Below, piece by piece: positions 33,488 through 45,227 of a DNA stretch of 64,000 nt. How positions within the stretch are numbered: the first letter of the stretch is position 1; every line of letters begins with the position of its first letter. Source of the stretch: Calliphora vicina (taxonomy: Eukaryota > Arthropoda > Insecta > Diptera > Calliphoridae); the NCBI RefSeq assembly GCF_958450345.1, contig NC_088780.1, positions 63,449,533 to 63,513,532 on the forward strand, read 5' to 3'. The notes under the pieces were generated by a model. The model worked only from the letters and a program-made list of their open reading frames with translations, was not told where the DNA came from and ran no database searches. The position numbers and the translations under genes are program-made.

Positions 33488-34061
33488 AAGGGTACTCATT
33501 TAAACGCTTAAGTTTCCCATTTGTGCAAATGGGCAAATTTGCGCGACATGTTTCATGAACCCACCTTTTCAATTTTGGGCAAGTTTATACAGAAAATTTA
33601 TATTTGTCAAATAAAAATACATAAATTCAACAAAAGCTTTAATAATTTTTTTCAAATTGTATAAATTTTAATTTTAAAATGTTGAATGAAAGTTAAATCT
33701 TTGGAACAAACGGTGGTATACATAGTTTGGAGGACTTTGTTTATGTTCTAGCTGTTGGTTAATGTTTTCATACACAATGTCATTTAATACAATCATTCTG
33801 TTCCAAAGTTACACAATTTTCACATGCACAACATTTTTATATTTTATTTGATTATTATTTCTTATAAATAAAAGTAAACAAAAGCAGCTGATTCATCAAA
33901 TGCACAATAAATTCAAGTTTGCGAGTCTAAATTGTCGCGCAAACTTATCGGAGTTGTGCAAACGAATTTCCATACATTTTTTGACATTTCATTTGCGAGA
34001 GTGTAAAAATGCACAGATTGCACAGTTTGCGAGGCTTTTAAGCGTTTACATGAGGACCCTT
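33488..34061 (-). mobile_element. AAGGGT MITE, copy 2
   Basis: Reverse-orientation copy of 13864-14360, flanked by ATT on both sides (the complement of AAT at copy 1). It is about 77 bases longer than copy 1, mostly an internal stretch near 33690. Confidence 0.92.
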
Positions 34062-34948
34062 ATTGATAACTTAATATGCTCATTAAAATTGGCTATTGGT
34101 TCGACTGGAATCAGGAATCTATCGATTTTCGCACAGAATTTGAAATGGAATTACAAAATATAAAAATGGAGGAATATGATGTAGAAATTTTAAAAGAAAA
34201 TAGTTTTTTGTACTATAAGCTTTTAAAATAAATGCTTAAAAGGTTACCAGAAAATATAACTCTTTTTAAAATATATAATGAATTTTCAATATTGAAATGA
34301 AATTTTCGGTAGTTCAAAATTCATTAACTTTATTTTTCAATCCAAAAGTATCTGCAGGGGACCATGAATTGTAATGGTCAAAATTAGCATATATCTATTG
34401 GACTCAGATCTTAAAAGGTGAAATTCCAACAAAATTGTTAGATTTTTGGCCACAAGTTTACAATTATTGAGATGCAGGTGGAACATTTCACTTAGCATTG
34501 GCCGTTCTTAATATGTTAATTTTACCAACCAGCAACGCTTGCGTAGAAAGAGAATAGTAATTTATATGAATGTTACTAAATTTTGTTGCAATTCATTTCA
34601 AACTACAGATAAAATGTTAAAAAAGTTTAATTCTAATACAATGTATACTTTTGATATCAATTTAATATAAATAACTAATGCACTAGATATAAACCGAAAT
34701 AAATTGACTTTATAATACATAAAATTAGTATATATGTACAGTGGTTGACAAAACAATCTTTTCCAAAGATTCCATATGTAGCCCAAAATTTAAAATATTT
34801 TTTTAAAATAAAATTTTTTTTCTAGTATAAGTATTACTTGTATAGTTTTATTTATATAAATTAACTGAAAAACAAACAATATAACTAATTATATTCTAAA
34901 AAAGGGAACAAAATTAAAAATATTCACTATTTCGCTACTGATAAAACA

Positions 34949-35949
34949 ATGGAAACTTTTAAACTTCTGCAAGAAAGAAGTGTAAAACGAAAACAATATT
35001 TAATAGAACGATGTAAAAAGCATCCTGTTTACAGTTAAGTTAAGATTTGTGAAGACTTAAAAAATAAAATAATTAACGATTTTAAAGCTGGTATAAAACA
35101 AAAAAGTATCTGTGACAAATATTCAATAAATAAATCAGCAGTTTCAAAAATTATAAAGAAATTTCGTGAGACCGGTTCTGTAAAAACTCAACATTTAGGT
35201 GGAAGACCTCGTAAGAATACCCCTAGACAAGATAATTTAATAGCGAGAGAGTTCAAGAAATTCCCAAAAATAACTCCTCGAGAGGTTGTTAATAGCCTAA
35301 AATTAGAAATAAGTTCCCGAACAGTTAGTCGCAGGGCAAATGAAGCTGGTCTTGGTTGCTATCGTCCTGTGAAAAAACCACTCATTTATAAAAAGAACCG
35401 TTCTACTCGTCTACAATTTGCCAGGGATCATTTAAACTGGTCGATACAGAAATGGAATACTGTCCTCTTTTCCGACGAATCCAAATTCAATTTAAGAGGC
35501 AGTGATGGGAGAACATTTGTAAGACGACCAAAGGGAAAAATATTAGATCCAAAGTACACAAATAAGACTGCAAAGTTTGGCGGTGACAATATTATGGTAT
35601 GGGGATGTTTTTCAGGGCAAAGGTATGGGCCCAATTCATATTATAAAAGATACCATGACAGGTATAGGATACAGAACCATATTAAACGTTGTTATGTATC
35701 CATACGCTGAGGAAAATATGCCCCTAGTTTGGAGATTCCAACACGACAACGACCCGAAACACACCTCTAGGGTTGTAACCGAGTGGTTACAATCTAACGA
35801 AGTACGTGTTTTGAGGTGGCCTGCCCAATCGCCAGATCTCAATCCCATAGAAAATCTAAATTGTAGATCGTAAAATAATCTTTAATTGGTTCAATGCATC
35901 GTCGATGTGTAGCAGTTATAAAAAATAAGGGATACCCAACAAAATATTG
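34949..35949 (+). pseudogene. Tc1-type DD34E transposase
   Basis: METFKLLQER starts at 34949. An in-frame TAA lies near 35036. Then come helix-turn-helix regions (YSINKSAVSKIIKKFRETG), a GRPRK basic motif and a second helical domain (FPKITPREVV). The catalytic core shows the first Asp (FSDESKF), a frameshift near 35622, the second Asp (HDNDPKHTS) and the final Glu of SPDLNPIENL, spaced as in DD34E enzymes. About 25 codons are missing after IENL, and the usual C-terminus (MHRRCVAVIKNKGYPTKY, then TGA) resumes to 35949. Three lesions make it inactive. Confidence 0.9.
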
Positions 35950-36080
35950 AGTTATTGCAAAGTTTAGACCATATTTCTTAAAATAATACCTAAGTTTCCA
36001 TTGTTTTGTCGATGCCGTAATAAAGAAATCTTTTAATTTTGTTTTCTCATTTTTAGAATTTAATTAATTATGTCCTTTGT

Positions 36081-36330
36081 TATACCCTTCACCATGAGTG
36101 GCAAGGGTATATATAAGTTTGTCATTCCGTTTGTAATTTCTACATTTTTCATTTGCGACCCCATAAAGTATATATTCTGGATCGTTATAGATAGCGGAGT
36201 CGATATAGCCATGTCCGTCTGTCCGTCTGTGTGTTGAAATCTACTTTCCAAATCCCCTAAATGACTTACAAACATGATTGATACATCAAAATCTCCGGAA
36301 TTCTTCCGGCTCGGTTGCTATTTAAAATCG
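36081..36330 (-). repeat. Dispersed repeat A, right-end fragment
   Basis: TTATACCCTTCACCATGAG...GGTATATATAAGTTTGTCATTCCG matches the ends of the copies at 38741-40021 and 51437-55833, in reverse. Confidence 0.8.
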
Positions 36331-36573
36331 AGAAAATTGGTCCACAAATAGATATAAGCAAAAAACCCATGTATTTTGTTAGTGTTACATGAAATCATGT
36401 ACATAAATAATAGCATAATAAAAAGAAAAAAAAAGTTTAGTTGTGTGTATATATGTATGTAGATGTGTGTAATACACATTGAGTATACTCAATATATATA
36501 TATTCACCAATTCTATTCTGTTTCTTTGTAAATCTTATTCTCTAATAAAATAGAGAGAGTTGTTTATAATGAG

Positions 36574-37234
36574 CATAGATGGGGATAGTGCACTAATTTT
36601 GCAGTTTGCACTAATACTTAGTGATAGTGCAAAATTAGTGCAATCATTTTGTTCATATTTAGTGCTGAGTTGAAAATTAGCAGCCTCACTAAGCATTAGT
36701 GATAGTGAGTTAAAAAATTTTGCACTCAAAATTAAATTAGTTGATTTAAAAAAATGCAATCATCAGTTTATTGCAACTTTTTTGTATGCACTAATTTGAT
36801 TGCAACTTCAAATTGTGCACTAAATTTTTAAGTTCAAAATGGTTTAAGTTTATTCCTGTACACTAATTTAAAACTTAAGACTAATATTTCATTATAAATA
36901 ACAATAAATATTTAAAATTTTTATTTTTTGAATTTCTCACTACTGACTACTCATTTTTGAAAATTTAGTGATAGTATGTTTAATGCAGCCTTTTTTTGAT
37001 TGCAGGTTAAAATTTTGCACTAATTAATTGTAGTGCAGATTTTTGCACTAAATCTTCGTTTAGTGATAGTTAAAAAATTATCACTATCACTATTTTTTTT
37101 TTAGTGCTAGTTAAGAAATAAGCATTATCACTAAAGCTGATAAAAAATAGTGCAAACTAAATTTTTTGCAACTTTAGTGAGTGATAGTGCAATGCTGATT
37201 TCAATCAACATTTAGTTCACTACCCCCAACTATG
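36574..37234. mobile_element. hAT-like element with TAGTGATAGTGC arrays
   Basis: Ends CATAGATGGGGATAGTGC and ...CACTACCCCCAACTATG are inverted, flanked by the 8-bp duplication ATAATGAG (36566-36573, 37235-37242). Variants of TTAGTGATAGTGCA in both orientations fill the element. Confidence 0.92.
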
Positions 37235-37392
37235 ATAATGAGTTCTCATATGAGCAACTCTATCATACGTAAACAGCATGAATGAAATAAACAAGATTGC
37301 GCCATCGACAATTCCGTTATTTTAGTGTACTCTTTTACTCTTTTTTCGTGACGTCAACAGTGCCCCTTTTCTTATGTTTTGAATGTAAAATA

Positions 37393-38346
37393 CAGTAGTT
37401 TTGACTTACCTGTCTTTAACTTAAGAGCATTTTGCATATAAGTGCACAAAACTTGTGTTTTGTATATTTATTAGGGTATTCAATTAATCGGGTTTCTGAT
37501 TTAATCGGTTAATCGAGCAAATAATTAATCGGGGTTTAGATTTATTCGGTTAATAATCGGTTAATTTCAAATTATTCGATTAACCGAATAATTTCTATTT
37601 TAATTTTAAATTGAAAATACAACCCCGAATTTCGTGTACAAAAACACAAAAAACAAACAAAACATAACAATTCAACCAAAAATAATACCAAATATAGTAT
37701 TTAAAATCCTTTTTGTATACACCTGTGAGTTTTTTTTAGGATTTTAGTGAGATCTTCTGAAATGATCTTTTAAACAAAATATAATTTAAATGTTTTCCTT
37801 TTAAACGATTTTTTTCTTTAGAATTAATAAAACTAGACTTTGATAAAACTCTCTCTCTGATTGTAGATGTTGGAGAAATCGAAAGCATGATAAAGAATAT
37901 CCAATATCTCAGTTCTTTTTTTTTAGTTTTATCTAAGAATATAAAATCCTTCGTTACACCATTGGAGTCCTTTTTGGATTGTTTTAGATTTTGAATACTT
38001 TTAATATTTTCGTTAAGTTCTGATAAAAGACTCCTTTCAAAAAAAGTTTCAAATACATGTAAATACAGTTGTTATACTCATTAAACATGTTTCTTTGATG
38101 TTCGAAAAATATGTAATTTTAATTTCACATTTGTATTGGAATTAAAACGGAAAAATAAAAACCAAAAAATATGTTAAAGTGCAAAAAAAAGGAATTTCGG
38201 TTAATCGGTTAATCGACACAAATTAATCGGTTTATGCACTTACCAGCATCAATGTACAGGTAAGTGCATTAAGGTTAACTGCATTTTTAACTTACCTGAA
38301 CAAACTATCGTGCAAAGTTGGTTGTGCAGGTAAGTCAAAATTACTG
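37393..38346. mobile_element. Tc1/mariner-type MITE split by another element
   Basis: Ends CAGTAGTTTTGACTTACCTG and its near-complement are flanked by TA (37391-37392, 38347-38348). Further inverted TTACCTG/CAGGTAA motifs follow inwards. Confidence 0.88.
37471..38225. mobile_element. TTAATCGG-array element, partial
   Basis: Starts TAGGGTATTCAATTAATCGG and ends within TTCGGTTAATCGGTTAATCG; both borders are dense in TTAATCGG. The right terminus and duplication are not clear. Layout resembles the hAT-like families above. Confidence 0.6.
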
Positions 38347-38450
38347 TACTTACTTTTTATATGAAATTTTAAAACAAATAGTGAAAAATAAAAAAATTAA
38401 TTAAATATTAAAATGTGGTGTGCAGTAAAAAATTGCAATAATAATTATAA

Positions 38451-38629
38451 CTAGGATCGCCCGGTAGCCGAAATTCGACCACTTTTAAACGCTTTTTATC
38501 AGTTTTATGAAAATATTTTTTTAAAAAAAATGTAACCTTTTAAACCATATATGTTTCATAAATAATGGTGGACAATAACATACTTAAAAGTGTACCACAA
38601 AAAAACTTGTGGCCTATTTATATATAAGA
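38451..38629 (-). mobile_element. Short non-autonomous Helitron, copy 2
   Basis: Same ends as 21221-21420 (minus strand TCTTATATATA...GATCCTAG, inserted between A and T), with a 20-30 base internal deletion. Confidence 0.85.
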
Positions 38630-38740
38630 TAATAATAAAAAATCAATATCGTGAACTAAAATATAGCAAATTAATAAAGTAAAATATGTCTAATAACATA
38701 AAACCTAAAGTACATTTTATTTTATTAAACATAAACAAGT

Positions 38741-40021
38741 AAGAGTGCTATATTCGGCTGTGCCGAATCGTATATACCCTTCACCAAATTATACTTCAAA
38801 ATTTTAAATATTTTTAGGTAAACAAAATTTAATTTTTTTCCAGTTGTTTTTTTAATTTTTTGGAAAAAAAAATTTTTCGATTGTTATTTAAAATTTTTTT
38901 TTTAAATTTTTAAAATTTTTTTTTTTTAAATTTTAAAATTTTTTTTTTAAATTTTAAAATTTTTTTTTTGTTTTTTCAATTTTTTTTTTTTGAAAAAAAA
39001 ATTCGGGTTAAAAATTTTTTTTCCCGATTTTGACCCATTGTAGGTCCAACTTACTATGGTCGTTGCAAATGTCTTTGAAATATCTATCATTAGATATCCA
39101 TATTGTCTATATTAATGTCTTAGTAATCCAGATATAAGCTTAGTACTCTGTTCATATTTGCGAAAAATTATGGTTTTTTCATGCGAAAAATTTTACATGC
39201 TGTTTGACAGCTAGCTGTTCGTGCGAAAGAAGTGCAGCGTATGTTATTTCGTGTGGAAAAATAAGGTTGCCAGATGTATTTCACATGTTTTCCACAATAA
39301 AAACAGAGTACCGCTTTTGCGAAATTATTTCGCATATATTTCATTCCAACTATTTTATATGTAGTTTGACAGCATTTCGCACGAAATTTTGAACAGAGTA
39401 CCTACCTATAGGTAAAAAATAGGTCAAAAATCGAGGTTGTCTTGGTTTTTTCCTCATATCTCAGCCATTTGTGGACCGATTTTGCTGATTTTAAATAGCA
39501 AAATTCTCGAAAGCATGTCTGACAGAATTATTGAAGATTTGGATCCCGAAGATATCTGGGGTCTTCAGAAAACTGATTTCAACAGACAGACGGACATGGC
39601 TTAATCGACTCCGCTATCTATAAGGATCCAGAATATATATACTTTATAGGGTCGGAAATGAAAAATGTAGAAATTACAAACGGAATGACAAACTTATATA
39701 TACCCTTCTCACGAAGAGCGTAATAGAGCGTAAAAATACACACAATTCATTTAGTTTCTTGATGTTGTTGTGGATATTTTATTTTTTACCCAAAAGAGCA
39801 CACAAATTAAATGCCTCTTTTTGCCTACCAATGATCTACAATGTGGAATGAAATGAGAATTACAAATCAAACACACGCGTGCATAATTTGTATGTATTTG
39901 AGTGCGTTTGGTTTATTTTTTTTTTATTTTTGTTGTTATTTTTTTTCAACATACAATTAAGGTATACTTTGGTGAAGGGTATATAAGATTCGGCACAGCC
40001 GAATATAGCTCTGTTACTTGT
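38741..40021 (+). repeat. Dispersed repeat A, most complete copy
   Basis: Left end AAACAAGTAAGAGTGCTATATTCGG (hairpin ATTCGGCTGTGCCGAAT) with TATATACCCTTCACC; the right end is the inverted counterpart (GGTGAAGGGTATATAAG... to GTTACTTGTTT). The middle includes GACAGACGGACATGGCTTAA and TATATATACTTTATAGGGTC. The layout is like Drosophila mini-me/INE-1 (Helentron-type) repeats. It contains MITE 39143-39401 and a shared block (39722-39846). Confidence 0.8.
39143..39401. mobile_element. GTACTCTGTTCA MITE
   Basis: Ends GTACTCTGTTCA and TGAACAGAGTAC are inverted; TTA flanks the left side and CTA the right. Inverted TTTGACAGC and CGCA motifs occur inside. The other repeat A copies lack it. Confidence 0.75.
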
Positions 40022-40161
40022 TTTTTGTTAAATTAAGTTAATAAAAGTATGCAAAAAAAAATACTACAAAAATGTTAAAAATTTTTAAAAAAAATTATTA
40101 CAGATTTTAAGCCACTAATGATATATTTGGAAAATTTTCCATTGTTTTGTCAACCACTGTA

Positions 40162-40707
40162 CAGTGAATGTCACTTAAAATCGTACACCATCGTAGTAAA
40201 ATTTTATTCATTAGTTTTAGAAAGTTGATGTTTTGGAAATATTTTAAAATGCTATTTTTATATTGTGTGTGCTATTACCTATCAGAAAATATGGTATAAT
40301 TTTAATTGCCCTTATCTACAAATAAAAAAATTGGGTAACACTGTCAGTGCCCAGAATATCAACGCTTCATTTAAAATCGCACCAGCCACTAAAAATAGCA
40401 AAGGATACCCTACAAAGTATTAGGATTATTTAATATTAATATTTTTTTAATTTTTAAAGTTTTAATTATAATTTAATATAAGTGTACGAATTTAAGTGAA
40501 ATATGAATTTTGTGATGTTGTTTAATTTTCATCAATATTTTTTTAAGGAATTGAGGTTTTGTTAACTTTTTTGTTGAAATACATATTTTTTGCTCCAATA
40601 AATAAAAATTACTTTTAATTTTTTATATACATATTTACCTATTATTGCCTGTATAATTTCATAATATTTAAAAAAATATGTTGTACGATTTTGAGTGACA
40701 CTCACTG
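40162..40707. mobile_element. Tc1/mariner-type MITE, CAGTGAATGTCACTTAAAAT
   Basis: Inverted ends (CAGTGAATGTCACTTAAAAT and the complement of CAGTGAGTGTCACTCAAAAT) flanked by TA. The left TA (40160-40161) is also the right TA of the Tc1-like element. Confidence 0.9.
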
Positions 40708-41548
40708 TATGTATTTTACAATAAAAAACTCAAAAAAATTATTTTGGCGATATTTCGTTTAGCTTTTGGCGATGGAGGTAAATCTGACAACCCTGACGAC
40801 TACTAAAATGTAAGAGCATAATGCATTAAACAAATTGAAGACAGCAGGCTTCACGACTTCACGAACACCAATGCTGCTGGCTGAAGTTGCAGTCGTGCGG
40901 AAGCCGCTGAATTCTTTTAAAGACGACAGCTTCAAAGTAAACAGCTGATTTATAATTCAGTGGTGTCACTTTAATTTTTTACTTTAATAAAAAATAACCG
41001 TACAAAATTCCAAAGTAATTAAGATTTAATCAACTATTTTGAGTAAATATATATATGTGGTAATAATTTATGTATCTGTTTATTTCAATATGGTTATTAG
41101 AAACTTCTCTTAATTAAGTAAAAAAAATAAAATAAAAATTTTTTTAAGCACTAATTTGATTTACATTTTTTATTATATTAGCAACACTATTTCAGTTTTG
41201 AAGTTGACAAAAATAGAAATTAGCCTAATTGGGCAGCAGCAGCAAACGAAGTCGTGTCGTCGCGAAGTTGTACTGTCGTCAAAAGAATCGTCTTCATACA
41301 AACGTGTGTATTAGGGAATGGTAAAACGACTTCGGTCGACTATTGGCTTCGATTAATCGAAAATTCAACCCTGTTTAGCGCTTGGCGTCCTTTTTTTATT
41401 TAAATTGGCAGCCGTGATAATAAAGTGTTTGTGAACTGCGTAAAGAAGAGTAAGTGTTTCTGGTTTCTGTGTAAAAAGTAAAAGTTTTAAAAGTAAAAGT
41501 GTTTGTGAACTGCGTAAAATTATAAACAATACATTAAAAAAAATAATA

Positions 41549-41875
41549 ATGCCAAGCCACGTCTGGCAATATTTTAAAAAAGTATGTTCGGGACAAAAGG
41601 CTAAGTGCTGCGTGTGCAAAAAGGAATTGGCCTTTTGCGGAAGCACCTCTAGCTTATCAATTCACCTCCAAAAGTCCCATAAAATTGTGATCAAGAAAGG
41701 AAAGCCCCAAGAAGATTTTACAGAAATAAATTCATCCGATGAGGAGTCTAACCAAAATGAAGTAAGTGTTGTTCTCCAAAATACAATTTTTTCTAAAAAT
41801 ATCAATTTTACGCAAAACATAAATTTTACGAAAAACGTCAATTTTACGAAAAATATAAATTTTCGAAAAATATAA
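41549..41875 (+). pseudogene. BED zinc finger, N-terminus of hAT transposase
   Basis: MPSHVWQYFKKV begins at 41549. VWQYF, then CCVCKKEL and LSIHLQKSHK give the aromatic-C-X2-C...H-X4-H pattern of the BED finger that hAT transposases use to bind their ends. An acidic linker (SSDEESNQNE) follows, as is usual. From about residue 78 the frame runs into an 18-base repeat coding for NINFTK-type units and stops. No RNase-H-like core or dimerisation domain follows. Confidence 0.85.
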
Positions 41876-42115
41876 ATTTTACGAAAAATATCAATTTTAC
41901 GAAAAATATCAATTTTATGAAAAATATCGAATTTACGAAAAACACCAATTTTACGAAAAATATCAATTTTACGAAAAATATCAATTTTAAGAAAAATATC
42001 AATTTTACGAAAAACACCAACTTTACGAAAAATATCAATTTTACGAAAAATATCAATTTTAAGAAAAATATTAATTTTACGAAAAATATCAATTTAAAAA
42101 TTAAATTATTTAAAA
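41780..42115 (+). repeat. 18-bp minisatellite
   Basis: About 17 imperfect copies of AATATCAATTTTACGAAA. The unit length is a multiple of three, so both strands stay open. It interrupts the BED-finger gene. Confidence 0.95.
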
Positions 42116-42552
42116 ACAATATATTTTAAATAAAAAATTTAAATATTTACAAACAAAAAGACAGTACAAACAAAATATATATTTTTTAAATAAAAATGTC
42201 AAAATTTTAAAATATTAATGTAATCAAATTACAAAAAAAAACAAACAATATTTTTAAAATAGAAAATATAAATATAAAAAAAAAACAAAAGAGTTATTTT
42301 AAGAAATTAAAAATATTGAAATAAACTAAAGTACAAAAAACATAATTTTAAATAAAAATCTATGTATGTATTTAATTATTCAAATTTTGAAAATATTGTA
42401 ATAAAATCAAATTACAAAAAAAACAATATTTTTAAAATAAAAAATGTATATATAAAAAAACAATACAATAAAAAACCAAAGTACAAACAAAATAAAAGTA
42501 TAAACAAATAAAAAAAGAATTTTTTGATTGAAAATTAAGTTATTTTAAATTA
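42116..42552. other. A/T-rich filler
   Basis: Repeated AAATAAAAAT and ACAAAAAAAACAAT motifs without genes. Very similar sequence resumes at 44640-45225, on the other side of the LINE. Confidence 0.5.
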
Positions 42553-44640
42553 AAAATATTTTTTTTTTTTTATAACCAACACTCAGGGGATACCCCTATA
42601 TATGCAGTGCATTGTGTTGATGTTAGGAAATAAAGTTGTGAGAAGGAGGAAAGAGGGAGTAGTGTTTGTTGACGTTTGACTTGAATTGATAAATATTATA
42701 TTCCCCCGGAAATATTTTGGCAGGTAGTAGATTCCACATACGTATGGTTCGACCAAAAAAAGAGTTTTCCCTATAATGTGTCGTGCAATCGGTACTCAAA
42801 TTAATAGCAAATGGGTGCGATCTGTGTGATAGTCGTGTGTTCCGAATGAAAGTGCTCGTATTGGGTATAAGATTACCTATGTCTACTGAACAACACCCGT
42901 GATAATATCTGTAAAATAAGGATAAGCTGCCCACATTACGACGATGTTCTAAAGTATCGATAAACCGGGTAACATTTTCATCACCTATAAGATCGACCGC
43001 CCTGCTTTGAACCCGGTCCAGCAGCTCTAGACTTGACCTTGCAGCTCCGGCCCATATGTGGGAATTATATTCCATTTTAGGACGAATGAAGCTTGTGTAT
43101 ATACGAAGAAGATCGGAAGGGGAGAAATATGTCCGACACCGTCTCAAGAAACCCAAGCACCTAAAAGTTTCCTTCGCAACATCGAATATATGACGATTCC
43201 AACGGACGTCACACTGTATTCTCGTACCTAGAATCAAAAGGTTATCTGAAACACCAACAGTTGTGTTACTCATACGAAGAATTGATTCTGGTGAAATCTC
43301 GAGACGTTTATGTGTCAATGGGCAGCATTGAGTTTTGAGTGCGTTGAAATTAACTCGGTTCAATTCACCCCATCTGGAGATTGTTGTAAGGTCACGATTT
43401 ATCGAGTCGTCCATATTCATTCTTGACAATTTAATCTCAGAAATAGTAGGTATGTGGTCGAATGAATATGAGTGACAGATATTACTGTCATCAGCGAAAG
43501 AATAAATGGGATTTGAAGTGATTGTTAGTAAATCGTTCATGAAAATTAAAAAAAGGGAAGGAGAAAGAACAGAACCCTGGGGGACTCCAGAGTTCAATAT
43601 GAATTTCTCGGAGCAAATACCATCTATTACTACCCTTATAGTACGACCACGTAGGAAACTAGAAATAAAACGAGAAAATTCTACCCCGACACCGAACGAG
43701 GTCAATTTCGAAACTAGTCCATCATGCCACACCCGGTCGAATGCCTATGAAATGTCGAGTGCGACTACTTTACTCTCTCCCATGCGGTGTATTGATTGAC
43801 ACCACTGTTCAGAAAGAAACGCCATTAGGTCTCCAGTTGAACGACTACTACGGAAGCCATATTGTCTGTCATTTAGAAGTTTGTTCGATTCTAAATAATT
43901 GACTAAGTCATAGTTTAAAATGCTCTCCATAACCTTCGAGAGCGCCGAACAAATTGCGATTGGGCGATAATTTTCGGGATTGGTGGGGTCACCTTTTTGG
44001 GGATTGGCTGGACGTTGGCAACCTTCCAACAATTAGGGAAAATCCCAGATTGATATGAAAGGTAAAAAAGGTTCCTAAGTGGACGGGCCAGCGATGATGA
44101 ACATTTTTTTAAAACAAGTGCTGGAATGTAATCGGGACTAGGGGATTTATTCACATTGAGTCCGGATAGAACTTTCTTAACTACCCGAGTTCTGAAGAAT
44201 ATTTTAGGCATAATACAAGATACAGAGGGTATCACTGGCACCGATTGATTGCAGCCGGGAAGAGATGAATTTGTAGAGAAAATTTTAGCCAAAAGGTTTG
44301 CCTTTTCCTTAGCTTCATTTACAATACAGTCACCCGTACGAAGGGGAGGGATTGAAGCACCGGTGTTGTTCCGAATCCTCTTCACAAAGGACCAGAAACT
44401 TTTGCTGTTTTTGGGGGCATCAAGTATTCTAGCTCGTATGCGATCGAGTATGTTCGTACAGTCATTATGTGCCTGTCTACGGAGTTGATCAGTATGGGGA
44501 TTCTTATTTCTACACCAATTCCGAAATGCACTATTTTTATTTCGAACTGCATCACGACAAGTTCTATTGAACCAACGTTTGTCCGTCGATTTGCTGGAAA
44601 TTTTCCTTCTTGGTATGAATAGTTTCATTCCCAATATGTA
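42553..44640 (-). mobile_element. LINE, 5'-truncated
   Basis: Begins (5' side) at about 44640 between endonuclease and reverse transcriptase, and ends at 42553-42573 with an A-run on the minus strand after a short 3' UTR. This is the usual 5'-truncated LINE insertion. Confidence 0.85.
42623..44634 (-). pseudogene. LINE reverse transcriptase
   Basis: Three overlapping frames (43915-44634, 43745-44032, 42623-43732) make up one protein with two breaks near 43980 and 43745. Blocks in order: NVNKSPSPDYIPALVLKKC, NCWKVANVQPIPKKV, NYRPIAICSALSKVMESIL, RQYGFRSSRSTGDLMAFL, VALDIS then MWHDGL, NSGVPQGSVLSPSLF, and the catalytic FADDSN. The C-terminal part has GTRIQCDVRWNRHI, typical of jockey/CR1-type elements. 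Copying of element RNA at the target is the expected role; the two frame breaks disable it. Confidence 0.9.
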
Positions 44641-45227
44641 TTTAAAAAAAAATAATACTAAACCAAAAAACTAATTTTAATTAAAAATTAAATTATTTAA
44701 AAACAATATATTTTAAATAAAAAAATTAAATATTTACAAACAAAAAAGACAATGTACAAAAAAAATATATTTTTTTAAATAAAAATGTATTTAATATATT
44801 CAAAATTTTAATATATAGCAATAAATCAAATTACAAAAAAAAACAATATTTTTAAAATAAAAAATATAAATATAAAAAAAACTACACGAACCAAAGTACA
44901 AACTAAAAATATAAACAAACAAAGAAAAGAATTTCTTTAATTGAAAATAAAGTTATTTTAAATTAAAAATATTGAAATACCAAATTACAAACAAACTAAA
45001 AAGTATAAACAAATAAAAGAAAATAATTTTTTAATTGAAAATTAAGTTATTTTTAATTAAAAATATTGAAATAAACTAAAGTACAAACAAAAGAGATTTA
45101 TTTATTTAAAAATTTTAAAATGTAATAAATCAAATTACAAACAAAAACAATATTAAAAAAATTAAAATATGTATTTAAAAAATAATACATAAACCAAAGC
45201 ACAAAAAAAAACAATTTTTTAATTAAA
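44641..45227. other. A/T-rich filler
   Basis: Continues the same A-rich imperfect repeats as 42116-42552. No gene. Confidence 0.5.

Larger units (their letters stand above)
34739..40159 (+). mobile_element. Tc1-like element, heavily interrupted
   Basis: Ends CAGTGGTTGACAAAACAAT and its exact complement, flanked by TA (34737-34738, 40160-40161). The left part holds the transposase pseudogene. A second pair of ACAAAACAATGGAAACTT-type motifs lies inside, near 34940 and 36010, giving an inner inverted pair. From about 36080 to 40020 the element is filled with later inserts. Confidence 0.9.
29975..40794. mobile_element. Possible old hAT-like element enclosing most of 30-40.8 kb
   Basis: CAGGGCTGTCAGATGTGGCG at 29975 and ...AAATCTGACAACCCTG ending at 40794 are inverted, and both ends carry TGGCGAT motifs. 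Only ACGAC (5 bp) is shared outside, not 8 bp. If real, it has absorbed many later insertions. Confidence 0.45.

Noticed and set aside
29975..40794. A single intact 10.8-kb hAT transposon
   Set aside because: The ends look related, but only 5 bp are shared outside and no transposase is present; it is reported only as a possible old element.
41780..42115. Regular 18-bp repeats resembling a CRISPR-like array
   Set aside because: There are no unique spacers; it is a simple minisatellite within a eukaryotic transposon.
41844..42119. Long minus-strand frame of Phe/Val/Lys repeats
   Set aside because: It is the reverse of the 18-bp minisatellite; a unit length divisible by three leaves all frames open.
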